From: Xiphydria camelus
Taxonomy: Eukaryota > Arthropoda > Insecta > Hymenoptera > Xiphydriidae
Length of the DNA: 64,000 nt
Assembly (NCBI GenBank): GCA_963678675.1
Contig: OY783195.1
Location: forward strand, 19,437,342 to 19,501,341
Reading direction: 5' to 3'
In this document: positions 11,990-22,990 of the stretch, in pieces
Numbering within the stretch: position 1 is the stretch's first letter
Layout: each line of letters starts with the position of its first letter
Position numbers and translations under genes: made by a program
The notes under the pieces: model-generated
Told to the model about the DNA's origin: nothing
The model's database searches: none
Seen by the model: only the letters and a program-made list of their open reading frames with translations

Positions 11990-12517
11990 ACTTCTTCTGT
12001 GATTGAATGAACTTTCTCGTATTAGACCCCAAATATAATCTCCCGACATATTCTCATTATTTTGCCCCTGATAACGGCTTTCAAAGTTCATCACATCCTG
12101 ATGAAAATGTTCACCTCATTCTTCCGAGGCACCCATGCTCTCTTTAAATTGATTCAAGTGAGCATGTACTTTAAGGGACATTCTGCAACCCATGCGTTGA
12201 AAGTTACGAAGCATATTTAAGACGAGTCTTTTATTAATTATCTGCTCTGTTGTTTCCGAGAAAACCATGGACCACGGCTTAAAGCTGTTCCAGGAATTTC
12301 TTTCACAAGTATTGAGTAGCCGTGGAAATTCGTCACTGACCATTATTTTCTTTATTTGTGGTCCGACGAAAATACCAGCTTTAATTTTGGTTTCCGATAA
12401 CTTAGGAAAAAAATTTATTAAATATTTAAAGGCTTCAAAATCTTTACGAATTATTTCATAAGACCCAATTTTATATGCAATGGAGGCGAGGCGCATTAAT
12501 ATATGTTTAGGCTCCAC
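11990..12517 (-). pseudogene. Decayed ORF of transposon family B
   Basis: Minus-strand frame of about 133 codons from 12517, containing GIFVGPQIKKIM, WNSFKPWSMVF, LRNFQRMGCRMSLKVH and HLNQFKESMGASEE. A TGA at about 12116 follows, and the same frame then continues GEHFHQDVMNFESRYQG and GDYIWGLIRESSFNH to about 11990. This arrangement is the signature of a multicopy insect protein family that I know only as transposon-derived and uncharacterised. One in-frame stop separates the two halves, so the copy is dead. The equivalent stretch in copy 2 (about 31790-31935) instead has a one-base shift inside GER-FHQD. I do not know the biochemical role. Confidence 0.7.
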
Positions 12518-12663
12518 AATTGGTTCCCACTTGATATTACGTTCTTCTACAGGACCTTGTAAATCTAATAACGTATTATAAAATACGTTGTATCGCTACA
12601 AGTATACATGCCCTGACATGTACACATACCACATAAGTGAAATGACACTTGCTTTCTTCTCGC

Positions 12664-12890
12664 TCATCCCCACTCTTACTTCCCGAAATATGTATCTCCT
12701 TATACAGACTGTCCCCCGCTATACACGCCAGCGTGGCGGGTTGCATATCGGTTGACGCCTCCGATCCGCTGCAGGGGCCATGCGCCTGTGTCTGGCGCAA
12801 GGCGGATAACCGATATGCAACCCGCCACGCTGGCGTGTATTGAAAGAGACAGTTTGTATAATCATATACGGATTGATCATTATGAAAGGC
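12664..12890. mobile_element. Hairpin insert inside family B copy 1
   Basis: Arms 12720-12751 and 12810-12841 are perfect complements (ATACACGCCAGCGTGGCGGG). Looser outer arms at 12700-12713 and 12848-12860 carry TATACAGACTGTC and its complement. Family B copy 2 lacks this whole block at the equivalent place (near 33280), so it is a secondary insertion. Confidence 0.75.
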
Positions 12891-14883
12891 ATAAAAGCAA
12901 ACTTTTTCAAAAATAAATGAATTATTTGATTATTTTTCGATATACAGAAACAGAAAATTGTTATAGAAATCAAGACTCAGAAAAAAACTTTTTTCTTGTT
13001 GACTGGTGTAATGTGGATAAAGCGAACAATAAAATATAGAAATTTTTAAAGGAACGACCAAAAGTGTTATCGAGTTTTGTAAAAAATTTGTCAAAAACAA
13101 ATATACCAAAAATCAACTCACCCGCCCTAGTAACTATGGGTGTGATGGCCCAGTAGAAAAAATTGGTGGGCGTGAGTGGTTCTCCAAGAATAGGCTTCAA
13201 AATTAAAAGTGCAACTACTTTTAATGCCAAATAACAAAAACAAAAATACAAAATCATCTTAAATAATCAAGTTTAAAGAAAAATACCAAAGTATTAATTA
13301 TTCCAACCACATAAATTTAAAACATCTTTAAAAAATAATAAATCTTAATAATAACATGCAAAAGTTATTTCGCTTTTCTGCCACATCGCAAACACATATT
13401 TGGATAGTTGGTGCATCCCGAACAGTTGGGTTAGACGGCTTGTGCCAACTCACCCGACTTATTGTTAGTTAGGTTAGATGTTGCAGTCATCGTCTTTCTT
13501 GTACATGAAGCACGGAACGAAATTTGAGGCTAGGAACAATATTTACAAGTTTATTAAGTAAAAATACATTCAAATCAGAATAATAACTTACTGGATGCCT
13601 AATTATTATTACATAAAAAAATAATCAGGGCCAATCAAGAGACACGGCAGTGTCTCGCGGCATGTTCGTTCAAGTAGTTCCGCGCTCAGACACGACAGCG
13701 CTGATGTCGCGAGCACCCGTGTCTCTACACCACAAATGTCTGCCCCCTGCACCCTTCAATATTTACATCGAATTTTCTCAATAAATATACGGTTATAACC
13801 AAAACTATGCTTAGTTACGCCATATAAATCGACTATTCTCTATCGATAGAGACCAGAGTAAATGTTGTAAGTTACATATTAACAGAGATTTTTCCTTAGC
13901 AACGCGAAGCCACGCCCCTTGCGCCTAAAAGTCGAGAATCCGATTTTTCGGGCGATATATATATATGTCAAAATTTCACAAAAATTCCGCCTGTCTTCGG
14001 CGATATTCGGCCATGGTCGGAAATGTGTACACAGATGCGGCCACACGCATACGCCATCAAATGTATGTGAGAGTGTGTGAGAGAATATATTCCTTGAATG
14101 TTTAGTTGTTTTTCAAAATTAATAAAATATTTCCATTCGCGAAACAATTAACCTCGCGTTTATTTCGATCCTCGGACGCGCTTGTTAATAAAATGTAAAA
14201 ATTCAGTGTAATCGGAGTTATGAATCTCAATAGTGGTGAATGTGACAGACGCTCCGTATAGTTTAATAATCGTTTGTTTTTTTTCGATAATCGGGATACT
14301 GAACGGATGCAGTGCTGTGTTTCTCTGGTTGCCTGTGCATAAAGAGCAGGAAAGGAGACGGCAGTATCTCAGAAGAATTACCATCAGATAAGTTTAATTG
14401 CCATCTGACAGCTTTAACCTCACTTTCGATGGAAGGACAATTATCTTTGTGATAATTCTATTTTTTGTTTCAGCGTCATACGAGCACGAGACGAATCGAT
14501 GGCTTTTCTTCTCTGTCACAATCAAAGCCGTGGGAAAAAAATAGGAGATGCAATGGAATTGGATCACAACACACAATCAAGTAATTACTTTATCATTATT
14601 TTTTCTCTATCGATATATTTCCTCTTTCATACTATTACAAGTTCCAATTTACACACCGAACAATCAAACCTGAAGTGTACATGTACCTCACTTCTATTTC
14701 ATCTGTTCTTCGTCTCCGTTGTAACGACAGTCAATGAGGAATCACTGATACCGATTAGGGTTCGAGGGTTATTCCTTATTCTTTCTAGCACAGCATCGAT
14801 ATTTTACTGAACCTGTTTTCTTCTGGGACTTCCTAAAATAATTATAAAAACCCCATATGATTGTTATTTACAATTTGTTACAG

Positions 14884-15000
14884 ATCGTATGCGAACCCGA
14901 GGGGGTTTCTTTCGAACGAAGGATCATCCACTTGTTGTTTCAAGAACCAGTTGCATTAGTTCATTCGGCGAGCTGGATCTGCTATCTCGAGTGCATGGAC
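14884..15000 (+). pseudogene. Repeated exon-like fragment of unknown transposon protein, copy 1
   Basis: After an intron-like TTTGTTACAG the frame reads IVCEPEGVSFERRIIHLLFQ and continues EPVALVHSASWICYLEC. Near-identical peptides are encoded at 15561-15665 on the minus strand, the other arm of the palindrome, and at 21190-21322 on the plus strand. I do not recognise the domain. Conservation in three places, with a splice acceptor before it, suggests an exon of a mobile-element gene. Confidence 0.5.
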
Positions 15001-15560
15001 GTGTGCCACTTTAAATGGATATTTTGTAATTTCCATTGTTACATCAGAGGCGAAGAAGAGATGAAATAGAAGTGAGGTACATGTACACTTCACGTTTGAT
15101 AGGTTGATATATAAATTGGAACTTCTCTGATAGTATAATACGAAAGAGGAAATATATCGATAAAGGAAAAATAATAATAAAGTAGTTACTACATTATTGT
15201 AATCTAATTCCATTGTATCCATTACTTTTCTGCCACGACTTTGATCGTTGATAGTGAAGAAAAATCAAATTTATTGGTTGATCCATCTACTATCAACAAT
15301 CAAAATTGTGGCAGAAAAATAAAGCATACATAATAGAATTGGATTACAATAATGTAGTAACTACTTTATTATTATTTTTTCTTTATCGATATATTTCCTC
15401 TTTCGTATTATACTATCAGAGAAGTTCCAATTTACATACCAACCTATCAAACGTGAAGTGTACCTCACTTCTATTTCATCTCTTCTTCGCCTCTGATGTA
15501 ACAATGGAAATTACAAAATATCCATTTAAAGTGGCACACGTCCATGCACTCGAGATAGCA

Positions 15561-15665
15561 GATCCAGCTCGCCGAATGAACTAATGCAACTGGTTCTTGA
15601 AACAACAAGTGGATGATCCCTTGTTCGAAAGAAATCCCCTCGGGTTCGCATACGATCTGTAACAA
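15561..15665 (-). pseudogene. Repeated exon-like fragment, copy 2 (inverted arm)
   Basis: Encodes IVCEPEGISFEQGIIHLLFQ on the minus strand, the mirror image of 14884-15000 within the 14857-15690 palindrome. Only a few substitutions separate the two, so the palindrome is recent or gene-converted. Confidence 0.5.
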
Positions 15666-16086
15666 ATTGTAAATAACATAATCATTTGCAGTTTCACTAT
15701 TTAAAATATACCGAACTTACTCAACGTAGAAATTAAGAAACTATATTAATCTGAGTTAACCAATTCTAATGACAGAATTATTAAAAATGATATATTTCAT
15801 CTTTACCCGCGAGTCGAAATTTTCAACCTATTTTAAACCACAAGACCCTATTCTCTTTAGGTTTTGCAGGTTTACATTAGGTCATAATTCACATATATTT
15901 AATATATAATTTAAAACCTAATCTAAACCTAAAAATGGCACTTAATTCCAGTTATGCCACTTTTAGGTCATGATTAGGTCTATTTCAAAAATTAAGAATG
16001 CCTCAACATAACCCACAAGACCTAAATGGCAGTAAATATCGCCGGACCAATTTTAAACCTATATAACCTAAAAGGTGCTGTAGTCC

Positions 16087-16322
16087 GCAAAATGGGGTGA
16101 AATTGTGCCGTGTGTGGTGAGAATGTGCCGCAAGGATTTTCTACGTATCTTTGAATTTGACGGCTCGAATTTGGTATTGTAAGATGTACCGGCATTTACT
16201 TCATTAGAGAGTAAATGCCGGTACATCTGATAATACCAAGGTCGAGCCGCCAAATTCAAAGATATGTAGAAAATCCTTCCGGCACATTCTCACCACACGC
16301 GGCACAATTTCACCCCATTTTA
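16087..16322. mobile_element. ~236-bp foldback MITE near the left end of the BEN element
   Basis: Arms of about 110 bp. CAAAATGGGGTGAAATTGTG at 16087 is complemented at the right end, and the centre is built on AAATGCCGGTACATC around a short AT-rich loop. Transcribed, it would give a hairpin of about 110 bp. Confidence 0.85.
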
Positions 16323-16506
16323 GGTATAAAAAAATATATATGTTATGAATTAATTGAAATTACATATAAAACAATTTATTTATTGATAAATTTCTTTATT
16401 TTAGTATTCATACAAATCCCACAGGCGTTTGGAACAAATCAATGAAAACATTATTGAAAAAATATCGATTCACGAATAAATATTATAAAAAACCTCAGAA
16501 TAATTT

Positions 16507-18839
16507 TTAGGCCGTCTTTTTGCGTTTCGTTTGTAGATTCATTCTATTGCGAAGTGCTTTGCGTTTGTTGTATGCCAATTTATTAATTTCGTTGATGAAT
16601 TTTTTTTTATCCACGGTTGGACAAACTCGCTTAACCCATTCTGTAAAGTAATCACAATTTATTAGTCGATAAGATATATTTAATGTATTTTAATTCAAAA
16701 CTTTTGTATTTGATTTTACCATATAATCCTTTTAATAATCGATGATCGATTGCAGGACGACCACCACGTAAACCTTTTGCCGAATAATTCCGTAAGCTTG
16801 CTCCATAGACTTCAATCAGTATTTCACGTACTAAAGCCTTCCATCGTTCTTCATCAGTCTCAATGTGCGTAATTTGAATGTTGATTACGGCGATTTTGGC
16901 TTTTGATAAATAAAATTTACTATTTGGCGATATCTCTTCCTGTAAAATTACATTTATTCATTATAAACATCTTTTCATCTAATTATATTGATAAATACTT
17001 TATCTCACGAATATTTTTAATTAAAATTTTATTTACCATATACTCTGACGGCTCTAAATAAACTGGGTTCATCTATAAAAAAGTGAAAATAATAAATAAA
17101 TTAATTATATATAATTATAATTAAATGTTAATGAAAGTTTAAAAAAAATGATTTATCTGACTAAGGGCCGGTTTTACCAACAGGTATAAACGCGGTATAG
17201 CGCTATACTGAGAATATAACCATAAGGCTTATTGCTGGTTATATTCTCAGTATAGCGCTATACCGCGTTTATACCGTGTTGGTAAAACCGGCCCTATATA
17301 TAACTGAGAAATATTTTTTACCTCAATTTCTCCTTTTGGTTCACCAGTGTTCCCTTGACTAATTTCAAAAACATATCTCATGGCTTTCAGCAACAGTTCT
17401 TGGTGAGCAATGTCTCTCTCAGTCACTATTAAATAAAAAATATATTATAACTATGTATTACATTAATTAGTAACACGTATAATTACACAATAAATGAGTT
17501 TACTTTTTACGTCAGTGTATAAGACAACTATTATTATGTAATGTATATTTGTTGATTAAATTCAGTTTCTGGAGTAAATATACCTTCCCAATTTATCATG
17601 CCAGCCATGGCTCGCACGGGTCCATCATCATTTTCTCCATCATCTGAATCTTCACTCTTATTTGATGTTTGGTCATCATCATCTGCGGATTGTGTTGATT
17701 GTGTTGTTGTTGTTGTGTTGTTCGTTAATATAAACTGATCTGCCTGAGCCTAGGGGTGATTTGTTATTTTCGTTGTTATAACCATTATTATCAAAATTAT
17801 GTATATAAGAAGAGGGAGGATCCGATTCGTCATTTTGTCTTACCGCATTATTGTTATAAGCATCTGGCACACAGGGCAGCTTATTTTGTGAAATTAATCG
17901 TCCTTTATCGTCAGTCAAATCTAGAAGATACTCGTTACTTCTATTGGAATCCATATTGAGTAATTCGTATGAGCTCCGTTCTTCTGTTGAGCTCTTAGAC
18001 TTCGTTGTACACATGGGAGCTATTATTGTTGGCTCCAAGCTACTCAAATGCATCACATTACCAAATGAATCATAATATATGACATTGCCATGATCACTAT
18101 TGAAATTTTGAGGTGACGTATGGTGTATTATATCGGTCGCTGAGTTTGTAGGCATGACATTTTCCGTGGAACATGAAGTCTCATATTCACCACTTGTCAC
18201 TGTAGACACTTGGCAAAGATGAATTTAAAAAATTGCTGTAAATTGGTTTCTCCTGTAAAATCCGTTTAGATAAATCGTTCTGATGCAATTTTTTAATATT
18301 GCTCAATACTCTCGACTCTTGAGCTTTCTCTTTTTTTTTTCATGCAAGACACTGGTAGAGAATATCTTCTTTGCCGGGTCGTGCAATTCTCCAGATGATG
18401 TTACAATCATTTGGTTCAGCTCGTCTTTTTCAAGTGAAAGAAACATGTGATTAGGACATGATAAATATCAACAATAAAATTGATAATGATGAAGCATAAA
18501 ATAGATGTGCCAAATATTTAGAATGAATGAACTTTTTGAAATACAATTTTAATTATATTCACATGATGTTAGAAATGTGAATAAGAAAGAACAAAAAGAT
18601 TGAAAACTGAGCTCGTTTTTTTATTTTACGAATCATAATATACAAGTGTAATACTTACTGCCAATTGCGAGTATTTTAGCTGGCAATCGCATTGTTTTCC
18701 CTTCAGCTGTTTTCCATAGGAGGTTAACCGTACTTCCTATTTCTCGATTTCCTGGGATAGATGCCCAATCCACAACACTTGTCGATCCACAATTGGCCCA
18801 CCAAACTAATGCGAATTTCTTTTTTCGTCCTTTAGCCAT
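16507..18839 (-). CDS. BEN-domain protein gene (multi-exon, minus strand)
   Basis: Exons read from GT-AG signals: E1 18839-18659 (ATG, MAKGRKKKFALVWWANCGST ..., donor GTAAGT); a possible exon around 18424-18205; E3 about 18199-17584; E4 17425-17322; E5 17072-17037; E6 16939-16720; E7 16640-16507 (ends KRKKTA, stop). Phases agree from E3's end through E7. E6-E7 carry a BEN domain: RWKALVREILIEVYG, then KGLRGGRPAIDHRLLKGLY, then EWVKRVCPTVDKKKF with a basic tail. BEN domains bind DNA and act in transcription or chromatin. The Trp-rich N-terminal module resembles those found in other insect BEN proteins. The middle is acidic and Asn-rich (SADDDDQTSNKSEDSDDGEN). Two places need a one-base shift or unseen introns: an A10 run at 18331-18340, and about 17750-17680. 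So it is either a live gene with errors in the sequence or model, or a young pseudogene. It lies inside the TIR element. Confidence 0.7.
17165..17294. mobile_element. 130-bp hairpin MITE in a BEN-gene intron
   Basis: GGGCCGGTTTTACCAACAGG at the left is complemented at 17275-17294. Arms of about 57 bp are almost perfect and meet at a loop around TAAGGCTTATTGC. It lies wholly between the BEN exons 17322-17425 and 17037-17072, so splicing would remove it. Confidence 0.85.
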
Positions 18840-19200
18840 TATTTTTACTTTCTTGCACTAATTTTTTTATCGGAAACGCGCACCACTAATTTACCTGAAG
18901 CAAATAACTATACGCCTGTTGCGTATCTCGAAAGTGCGCCGAAAGCGCCGCGTAGTGGCCAAGATTGGCACAAATGGGTTACACTGTCAACCAATCAGGC
19001 CTTCCGGCTTGTGCTTATACAGGCAAATCTAAGTGTGCATGTGACCACACGTATAGTCGTACACCCCGTGCCGTGTAACCCAGTACGGCACTTTTTGCTC
19101 ACCAGGCGAGTAAGGCGGCGCCACCACCGATGCGCAACAAGCGTATACAAGATGGCCGACGTGTGAGCCATCGTATTCAAACATGTGACTCTTCCTTGTA
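18840..19200 (-). promoter_or_regulatory. Putative 5' flank of the BEN gene
   Basis: About 360 bp upstream of the BEN start codon and short of the next MITE. It is more CpG-rich than the introns (GCGCCGAAAGCGCCGCGTAG near 18935). I cannot identify a TATA box or initiator with confidence. The call rests on position only. Two short frames on the minus strand (18995-19280) look accidental. Confidence 0.25.
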
Positions 19201-19204
19201 TAGG

Positions 19205-19400
19205 GACTCGGATTCTGTCGCTGGTGACTTTCTAAAGTATCATTTTTAAACATACAAGCCAATGAACAATTAATTCTCATGCCCTCATTAGCTCTACGGT
19301 GGTGTCTATCCTCATTAATGAAAGCATGAGGATTGATTAATCAATGGTTAGTACATTTAAAAGTAACATTTAAAAAGTCACCAGCGACAGAATCCGAGTC
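19205..19400. mobile_element. ~200-bp foldback MITE family C, copy 1
   Basis: Ends GACTCGGATTCTGTCGCTGG and complement, arms of about 90 bp. A copy with the same CTGTCGCTGGTGACTTT core lies at 29351-29568. The centre includes CTCATGCCCTCATTAGCT-type sequence in both. Confidence 0.85.
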
Positions 19401-19817
19401 GAAGGTTGTAATGTCTAACGGTCGATAACCGTCAACGTATTTATCATATATTGATAAAACAGTTTTCACTGTGGAACGATAATTAATTATTAATTACATA
19501 AGTATTATTTCCCAAATGAAATTAACAATAGGGTTCAATTCCCCAAATGATTTCCAATTGATTCGTCTGTAATTTGACAATTTCTAATTAATATTTGCTA
19601 TCTAGGTATATTAATTAACGTTTCCCAAAAACTGAAACTAATTTCCTAAATATCCCCAAACTGTTTCCAAACGCGATAGGAGTAATTCCTGATTAATTAT
19701 AAAATTATTGTCTGCTAGGCAGACAGTGGTAGGCATAACCTGTATGAAGCAAGTAACATAACCTATATTAAGTTTTGACATTTGAAAGATCGGCACATGT
19801 GACAGAACATATAACAT

Positions 19818-20138
19818 ATGAAATCAGCTAACAATTCCATGAAATTCGGTAATCTTCTTTCTTTTATAAAAATTTCGGAATGTGATTGCCAACGTGCTGT
19901 ATGTAATTGTAACAACTACAGACATTATGCAATACTGCGAGAAATCATCACCGATTATATTCTTCACACTCGCGGTGATCAATATGTATATGACACAAAT
20001 GCCTTTCTTCACGTTGTTAAATCTACAAATGTAATGAAAATCATTTCAATCGATGACATTCTTACTACCTGTGTATATATGAATTGTAATAATGAGGAAT
20101 ACATCGCTATTCCTTTAAATAATGCTGAGTTGGAATAA
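19818..20138 (+). CDS. Small ORF of the BEN-carrying element, unknown function
   Basis: 106 codons from ATG (MKSANNSMKFGNLLSFIKIS ...) to a stop after IAIPLNNAELE. A Cys cluster (ECDCQRAVCNCNNY) is followed by alternating hydrophobic segments (REIITDYILHTRG, FLHVVKSTNVMKIISIDDIL, CVYMNCNNEEYIAIPL). The ending resembles C-terminal tails I associate with transposon-encoded insect proteins, but I cannot name a family. An acceptor-like GTGACAG just upstream (about 19806) means it could instead be a last exon whose 5' exons are gone. It lies on the strand opposite the BEN gene, near the right end of the element. Confidence 0.45.
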   Translation: MKSANNSMKFGNLLSFIKISECDCQRAVCNCNNYRHYAILREIITDYILHTRGDQYVYDTNAFLHVVKSTNVMKIISIDDILTTCVYMNCNNEEYIAIPLNNAELE

Positions 20139-20489
20139 AATGTTATATATTTAACATTATTAATCACGAAATGTTTATTAATTTATTTATTCCTGTATAT
20201 AAAAGAAATTAATATTAACAGTACCTTATTAAAACCAAAGAAACCTAATACTCAATAAATATCGCAAGAATAGGAGCTGGAGGTTTTGAATTGGTTTTGT
20301 TTAGGTTATTTAGGCTTTAAATAGGTCAAGACATGTAGTTTAGGCTTTGGATGTTTTAATTGGGTTTTGTTTAGGTTATTCTAGGCTTTAAATAGGTCTT
20401 GATATGTAGTTTAGGCTTTGGATGTTTTAATTGGGCTTTGTTTAGGTTATTCTAGGCTTTCTGTAGGTTGAAAATTTCGACTCGGGTAG

Positions 20490-22190
20490 TATTATACTAT
20501 CACAAGTTCCAATTTATATACCGACCTGTCAAACGTGAAGTGTACATGTACCTCACTTCTATTTCATCTCTTCTTCGCCTCTAGTGTAACGATAGAAATT
20601 ACAAAATATCATAACTTTTCTGTAATATTTCTGCAATATTTTACAATAATCGTGAACACTACCGTATGTTAGAAATATATATTTCTCGATAAATTCGAGA
20701 ATGTTGCGAAACATCATAGAAACGTTTCAGTCTCATTACGTCGAAAGATCTCCTCGATAAGGTACAGCTCGATAAGATTGTACTTGTCAGGGCTGAATTA
20801 TGTAGGGTTTTTATAATTATTTTAGGAAGTCCCAGAGAAATACAGGTGCAGCAAAATATCGATGCTCTGTCCTAGAAAGAATGAGGAATAACCCTCGAAC
20901 CCTAATCGATATCAGTGATTCCTCATTGACGTTCGTTACACCAGAGTTGAAGAAAAGATGAAATAGAAGTGAGGTACATGTACACTTCACTTTTAACAGG
21001 TCGGTATATAAATTTGAACTTGTGATAGTATAATACGAAAGATAAAATATATCACTTTTAGTAATTCTGTCATTATTATCTATAGAATTAGTTAACTCAG
21101 ATTAATATAGTTTCTTAATTTCTATGTAGAGTAAGTTTGGTATATTTTAAATAGTGAAATACTGAATATAATTGTGTTATTTATAATTTGCTACAGAAAT
21201 AAACGTACTGCTATTGAATTCCACCCAGAAGGACTCCAAATCATGTGCGAACCCGAGGGGGTTTCTTTTGAACGTGGGATCGTCCACTTGTTGTTCCAAG
21301 AACCAGCTGCATTAGTTTATTCGGTGGGTTAGATCTGCTGCCTCGAGTAAATGGACGTGCGTTCATCCTTCAATATCCTCCCTACCATGATCTGCTGATT
21401 CTAACCTCTGTTGCCACAGCCCGAATGCTCGTCGAAGGTTATTCCTTATTCTTTCTAGCACAGATCTATATTATAGATGCTGCATCTGTATTCTTCTGGG
21501 ACTTCCTAAAATAAGTATAAAAACCCCATATAATTCAGCTCTGACGAGTACAATCTTATCGAGGAAATCTTTCGATGTAATGATTCCGAAATGTTTCTAT
21601 GATATTTTGCAACATTCGCGAATTTATCAAGAAATATATATTTCTAACATACGGTAGTATTCACGAATATTGCAAAATATCGCAGGAATGTTACAGAAAA
21701 GTTACTTGCAAAAACGTGCTTTGTGGGATGTAAATGATTATACCAGAGGCGAAGAAGAGATGAAACAAAAGTGAGGTACATGTACATTTCACGCTTGACA
21801 GGTCGGTATATAAATTTGAACTTGTGATAGTATAATACGAAAGAGGAAATATATAAATAAAGAAAAAATAATAATAAAGTTGTTACTCCATTATTGTAAT
21901 CCAATTCCATTGTATCCCTTATTTTTCTGCCACGACTTTAATTGTTGATAGTGGATGGATCAGCCAATAAATTAAATTTTTATTCACTATCAACAATCAG
22001 TCGCGGCAGAAAAATAAGGGATACAATGGAATTGGATTACAGTAATGTAGTAACTACTTTATTATTATTTTTTCTTTATCGATATATATTTCCTCTTTCG
22101 TATTATACTATCCTAAGTTCGAATTTATATACCGACCTGTCAAACGTGAAGTGTACATGTACCTTACTTTTATTTCATTAAGTATTACTG
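20490..22190. repeat. Composite repeat, palindromic segments right of the BEN element
   Basis: 20520-20910 is complementary to about 21440-21790 (AGGAATAACCCTCGA, ATTTTAGGAAGTCCCAGA, ATACGGTAGTATTCACGA-type landmarks). 21765-21955 is complementary to 21995-22180 around TTTTTCTGCCACGAC. 21050-21170 is the inverse of 15695-15815, the other side of the BEN insertion. The long open frames in this stretch come from the symmetry. Confidence 0.7.
21190..21322 (+). pseudogene. Repeated exon-like fragment, copy 3
   Basis: Following AATTTGCTACAG, reads EFHPEGLQIMCEPEGVSFER and then GIVHLLFQEPAALVYSVG, ending in TAG. This copy preserves more sequence upstream of CEPEG than those at 14884 and 15561. No family recognised. 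Confidence 0.5.
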
Positions 22191-22990
22191 CAGAACGAGT
22201 AGGTAAGAAGATTTTCATGAAGACTCATGATTTTTTGACTTGTCATCTCGTACAGGTGCAACCGAAGAGGATCTAGCTCGTGTCCTGTCCACAAATAGAT
22301 GACTCGATGGACATTGGAGAATGTCAGACTTGTCACCGAGCGCCTATATCCCACGGTACATTAATTGCAATACGCGTTTCTCCTTTCAACTATTCCAGCG
22401 TTAAATAACTTTTACTTCTTTCAAGCTAATAACCTTTTTTGAACTGTTTGTGGTAGGTGGCAGCGATTGATAATAGCGACTCGTCGTAGACAAGTTCGTC
22501 TATTAAAACTAAAAAGCAATTCGGTGTACCGAACTACCACTGCGATAATGTGCCCGAGTTCACGGTCTATTCTGCGATTAACATTAACGTAATCGTGATT
22601 ATGCTCAGGTGATGGGTGTTCCAAAAGAGGTAAAGTTGATACTAAACATCGGATGCTGTAAGCTGACTTGCTAGTGTATGCTTTGCAACTAGAATATCAT
22701 CGCAGGAATAATTTGTCTACGATTAGTCACAATCATTGATTGCTGCCCCCTACGATGAACAGTTTGTACAAGGGTAAATACTTTGAAAGAAGTGAAAGTT
22801 ATTTAAAGCAGGAATAATTGAAACGAAAAGCACATATTGCAATAAATTTACCGTGGGTAACAGGCGCTCGGTGACAAGTCTGATATTCTCCGATGTCCAT
22901 CGAGTCATCTTTTTACGGACAGGACACGAGCTAGGTCCTCTTCGGTTGCACCTGTACGAGATGACATGTCAGAGTCTGCAGTAATACTTA
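22190..22990. repeat. ~800-bp palindrome of the composite repeat
   Basis: Left arm from ATTACTGCAGAACGAGTAGG at about 22187 to about 22480. Right arm about 22720-22985, with GGTGCAACCGAAGAGGATCT and its diverged complement. The same palindrome, longer and better preserved, lies at 56280-57440. The centre encodes, on the minus strand, a frame conserved in that copy. Confidence 0.75.
22421..22624 (-). pseudogene. Conserved frame of unknown element protein, copy 1
   Basis: 67 codons beginning MEHPSPEHNHDYVNVNRRID and continuing RELGHIIAVVVRYTE. The plus-strand counterpart at about 56770-57015 reads EYPSPEHNHDYVNVNRRIDR with few changes, but lacks an insert of about 10 residues (LLFSFNRR region). 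Open frames in both copies, and near-identity at the protein level, are consistent with ancestral coding. No domain recognised. Confidence 0.4.

Larger units (their letters stand above)
11683..13008 (-). mobile_element. Transposon family B, copy 1 (TAA duplication, CAC termini)
   Basis: Left end CACCGATCAACAGC, right end complement CACCAGTCAACAAG. TAA at 11680-11682 is repeated at 13009-13011, and the paralogue at 1-430 has it once. A second copy, 31468-33391, has TTA duplications and the same ends. CAC termini with 3-bp duplications resemble CACTA/Chapaev-type (CMC) elements; PIF/Harbinger elements also duplicate TWA but usually have different ends. The superfamily is therefore inferred. The interior holds a degraded minus-strand ORF and a hairpin insert. 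Confidence 0.8.
11589..13325 (-). repeat. Dispersed repeat, copy 2, split by a transposon
   Basis: 11589-11682 and 13009-13325 together are the reverse complement of the 1-430 repeat. Joining them at a single TAA recreates the uninterrupted order seen around 331-333. Everything between is therefore a later insertion. Confidence 0.85.
13640..15690 (+). mobile_element. Composite repeat, first segment (left of the BEN element)
   Basis: 13640-14500 is the reverse complement, at high identity, of about 58700-59640: shared CGAGCACCCGTGT, ATATACGGTTATAACCAAAA and TCTATCGATAGAGACCA. After a polypyrimidine-CAG at about 14473 the sequence looks exon-like in both copies. 14857-15690 is a palindrome (arms about 14860-15240 and 15305-15690) around TTTTCTGCCACGACTTT and its complement. 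GAAGTGTACATGTACCTCAC recurs here and at about 20540, 20975, 21770, 22150, 23000 and (diverged) 57660. Confidence 0.75.
15805..20487. mobile_element. 4.7-kb TIR element carrying a BEN-domain gene
   Basis: Left end CCCGCGAGTCGAAATTTTCA and right end complement CCCGAGTCGAAATTTTCAAC, each continuing to CAACCTA, with TA outside both. The outer flanks rejoin to give TTTCATCTTT-GTATTATACTATC, which matches the uninterrupted repeat at about 15395-15420 and 22080-22115. Subterminal TAGGTT-rich repeats occur on both sides (about 15830-16060 and 20285-20465; the right set is a ~75-bp tandem with GGTTTTGTTTAGGTTATT). Contents are a minus-strand BEN gene, a small plus-strand ORF and three hairpin MITEs. 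No transposase was recognised, so it may be non-autonomous, or the mobilising enzyme may be of a type I cannot identify. Confidence 0.75.

Noticed and set aside
14956..15584. Mirror-image open frames with SLFYRYISSFVLYY-like sequence
   Set aside because: They are the AT-rich arms of palindromes translated on both strands; the same sequence appears wherever the palindrome does.
20281..20465. Telomere-like TTAGG repeats
   Set aside because: TTTAGG-containing phrases occur, but within ~75-bp units, not as a simple 5-base tandem.
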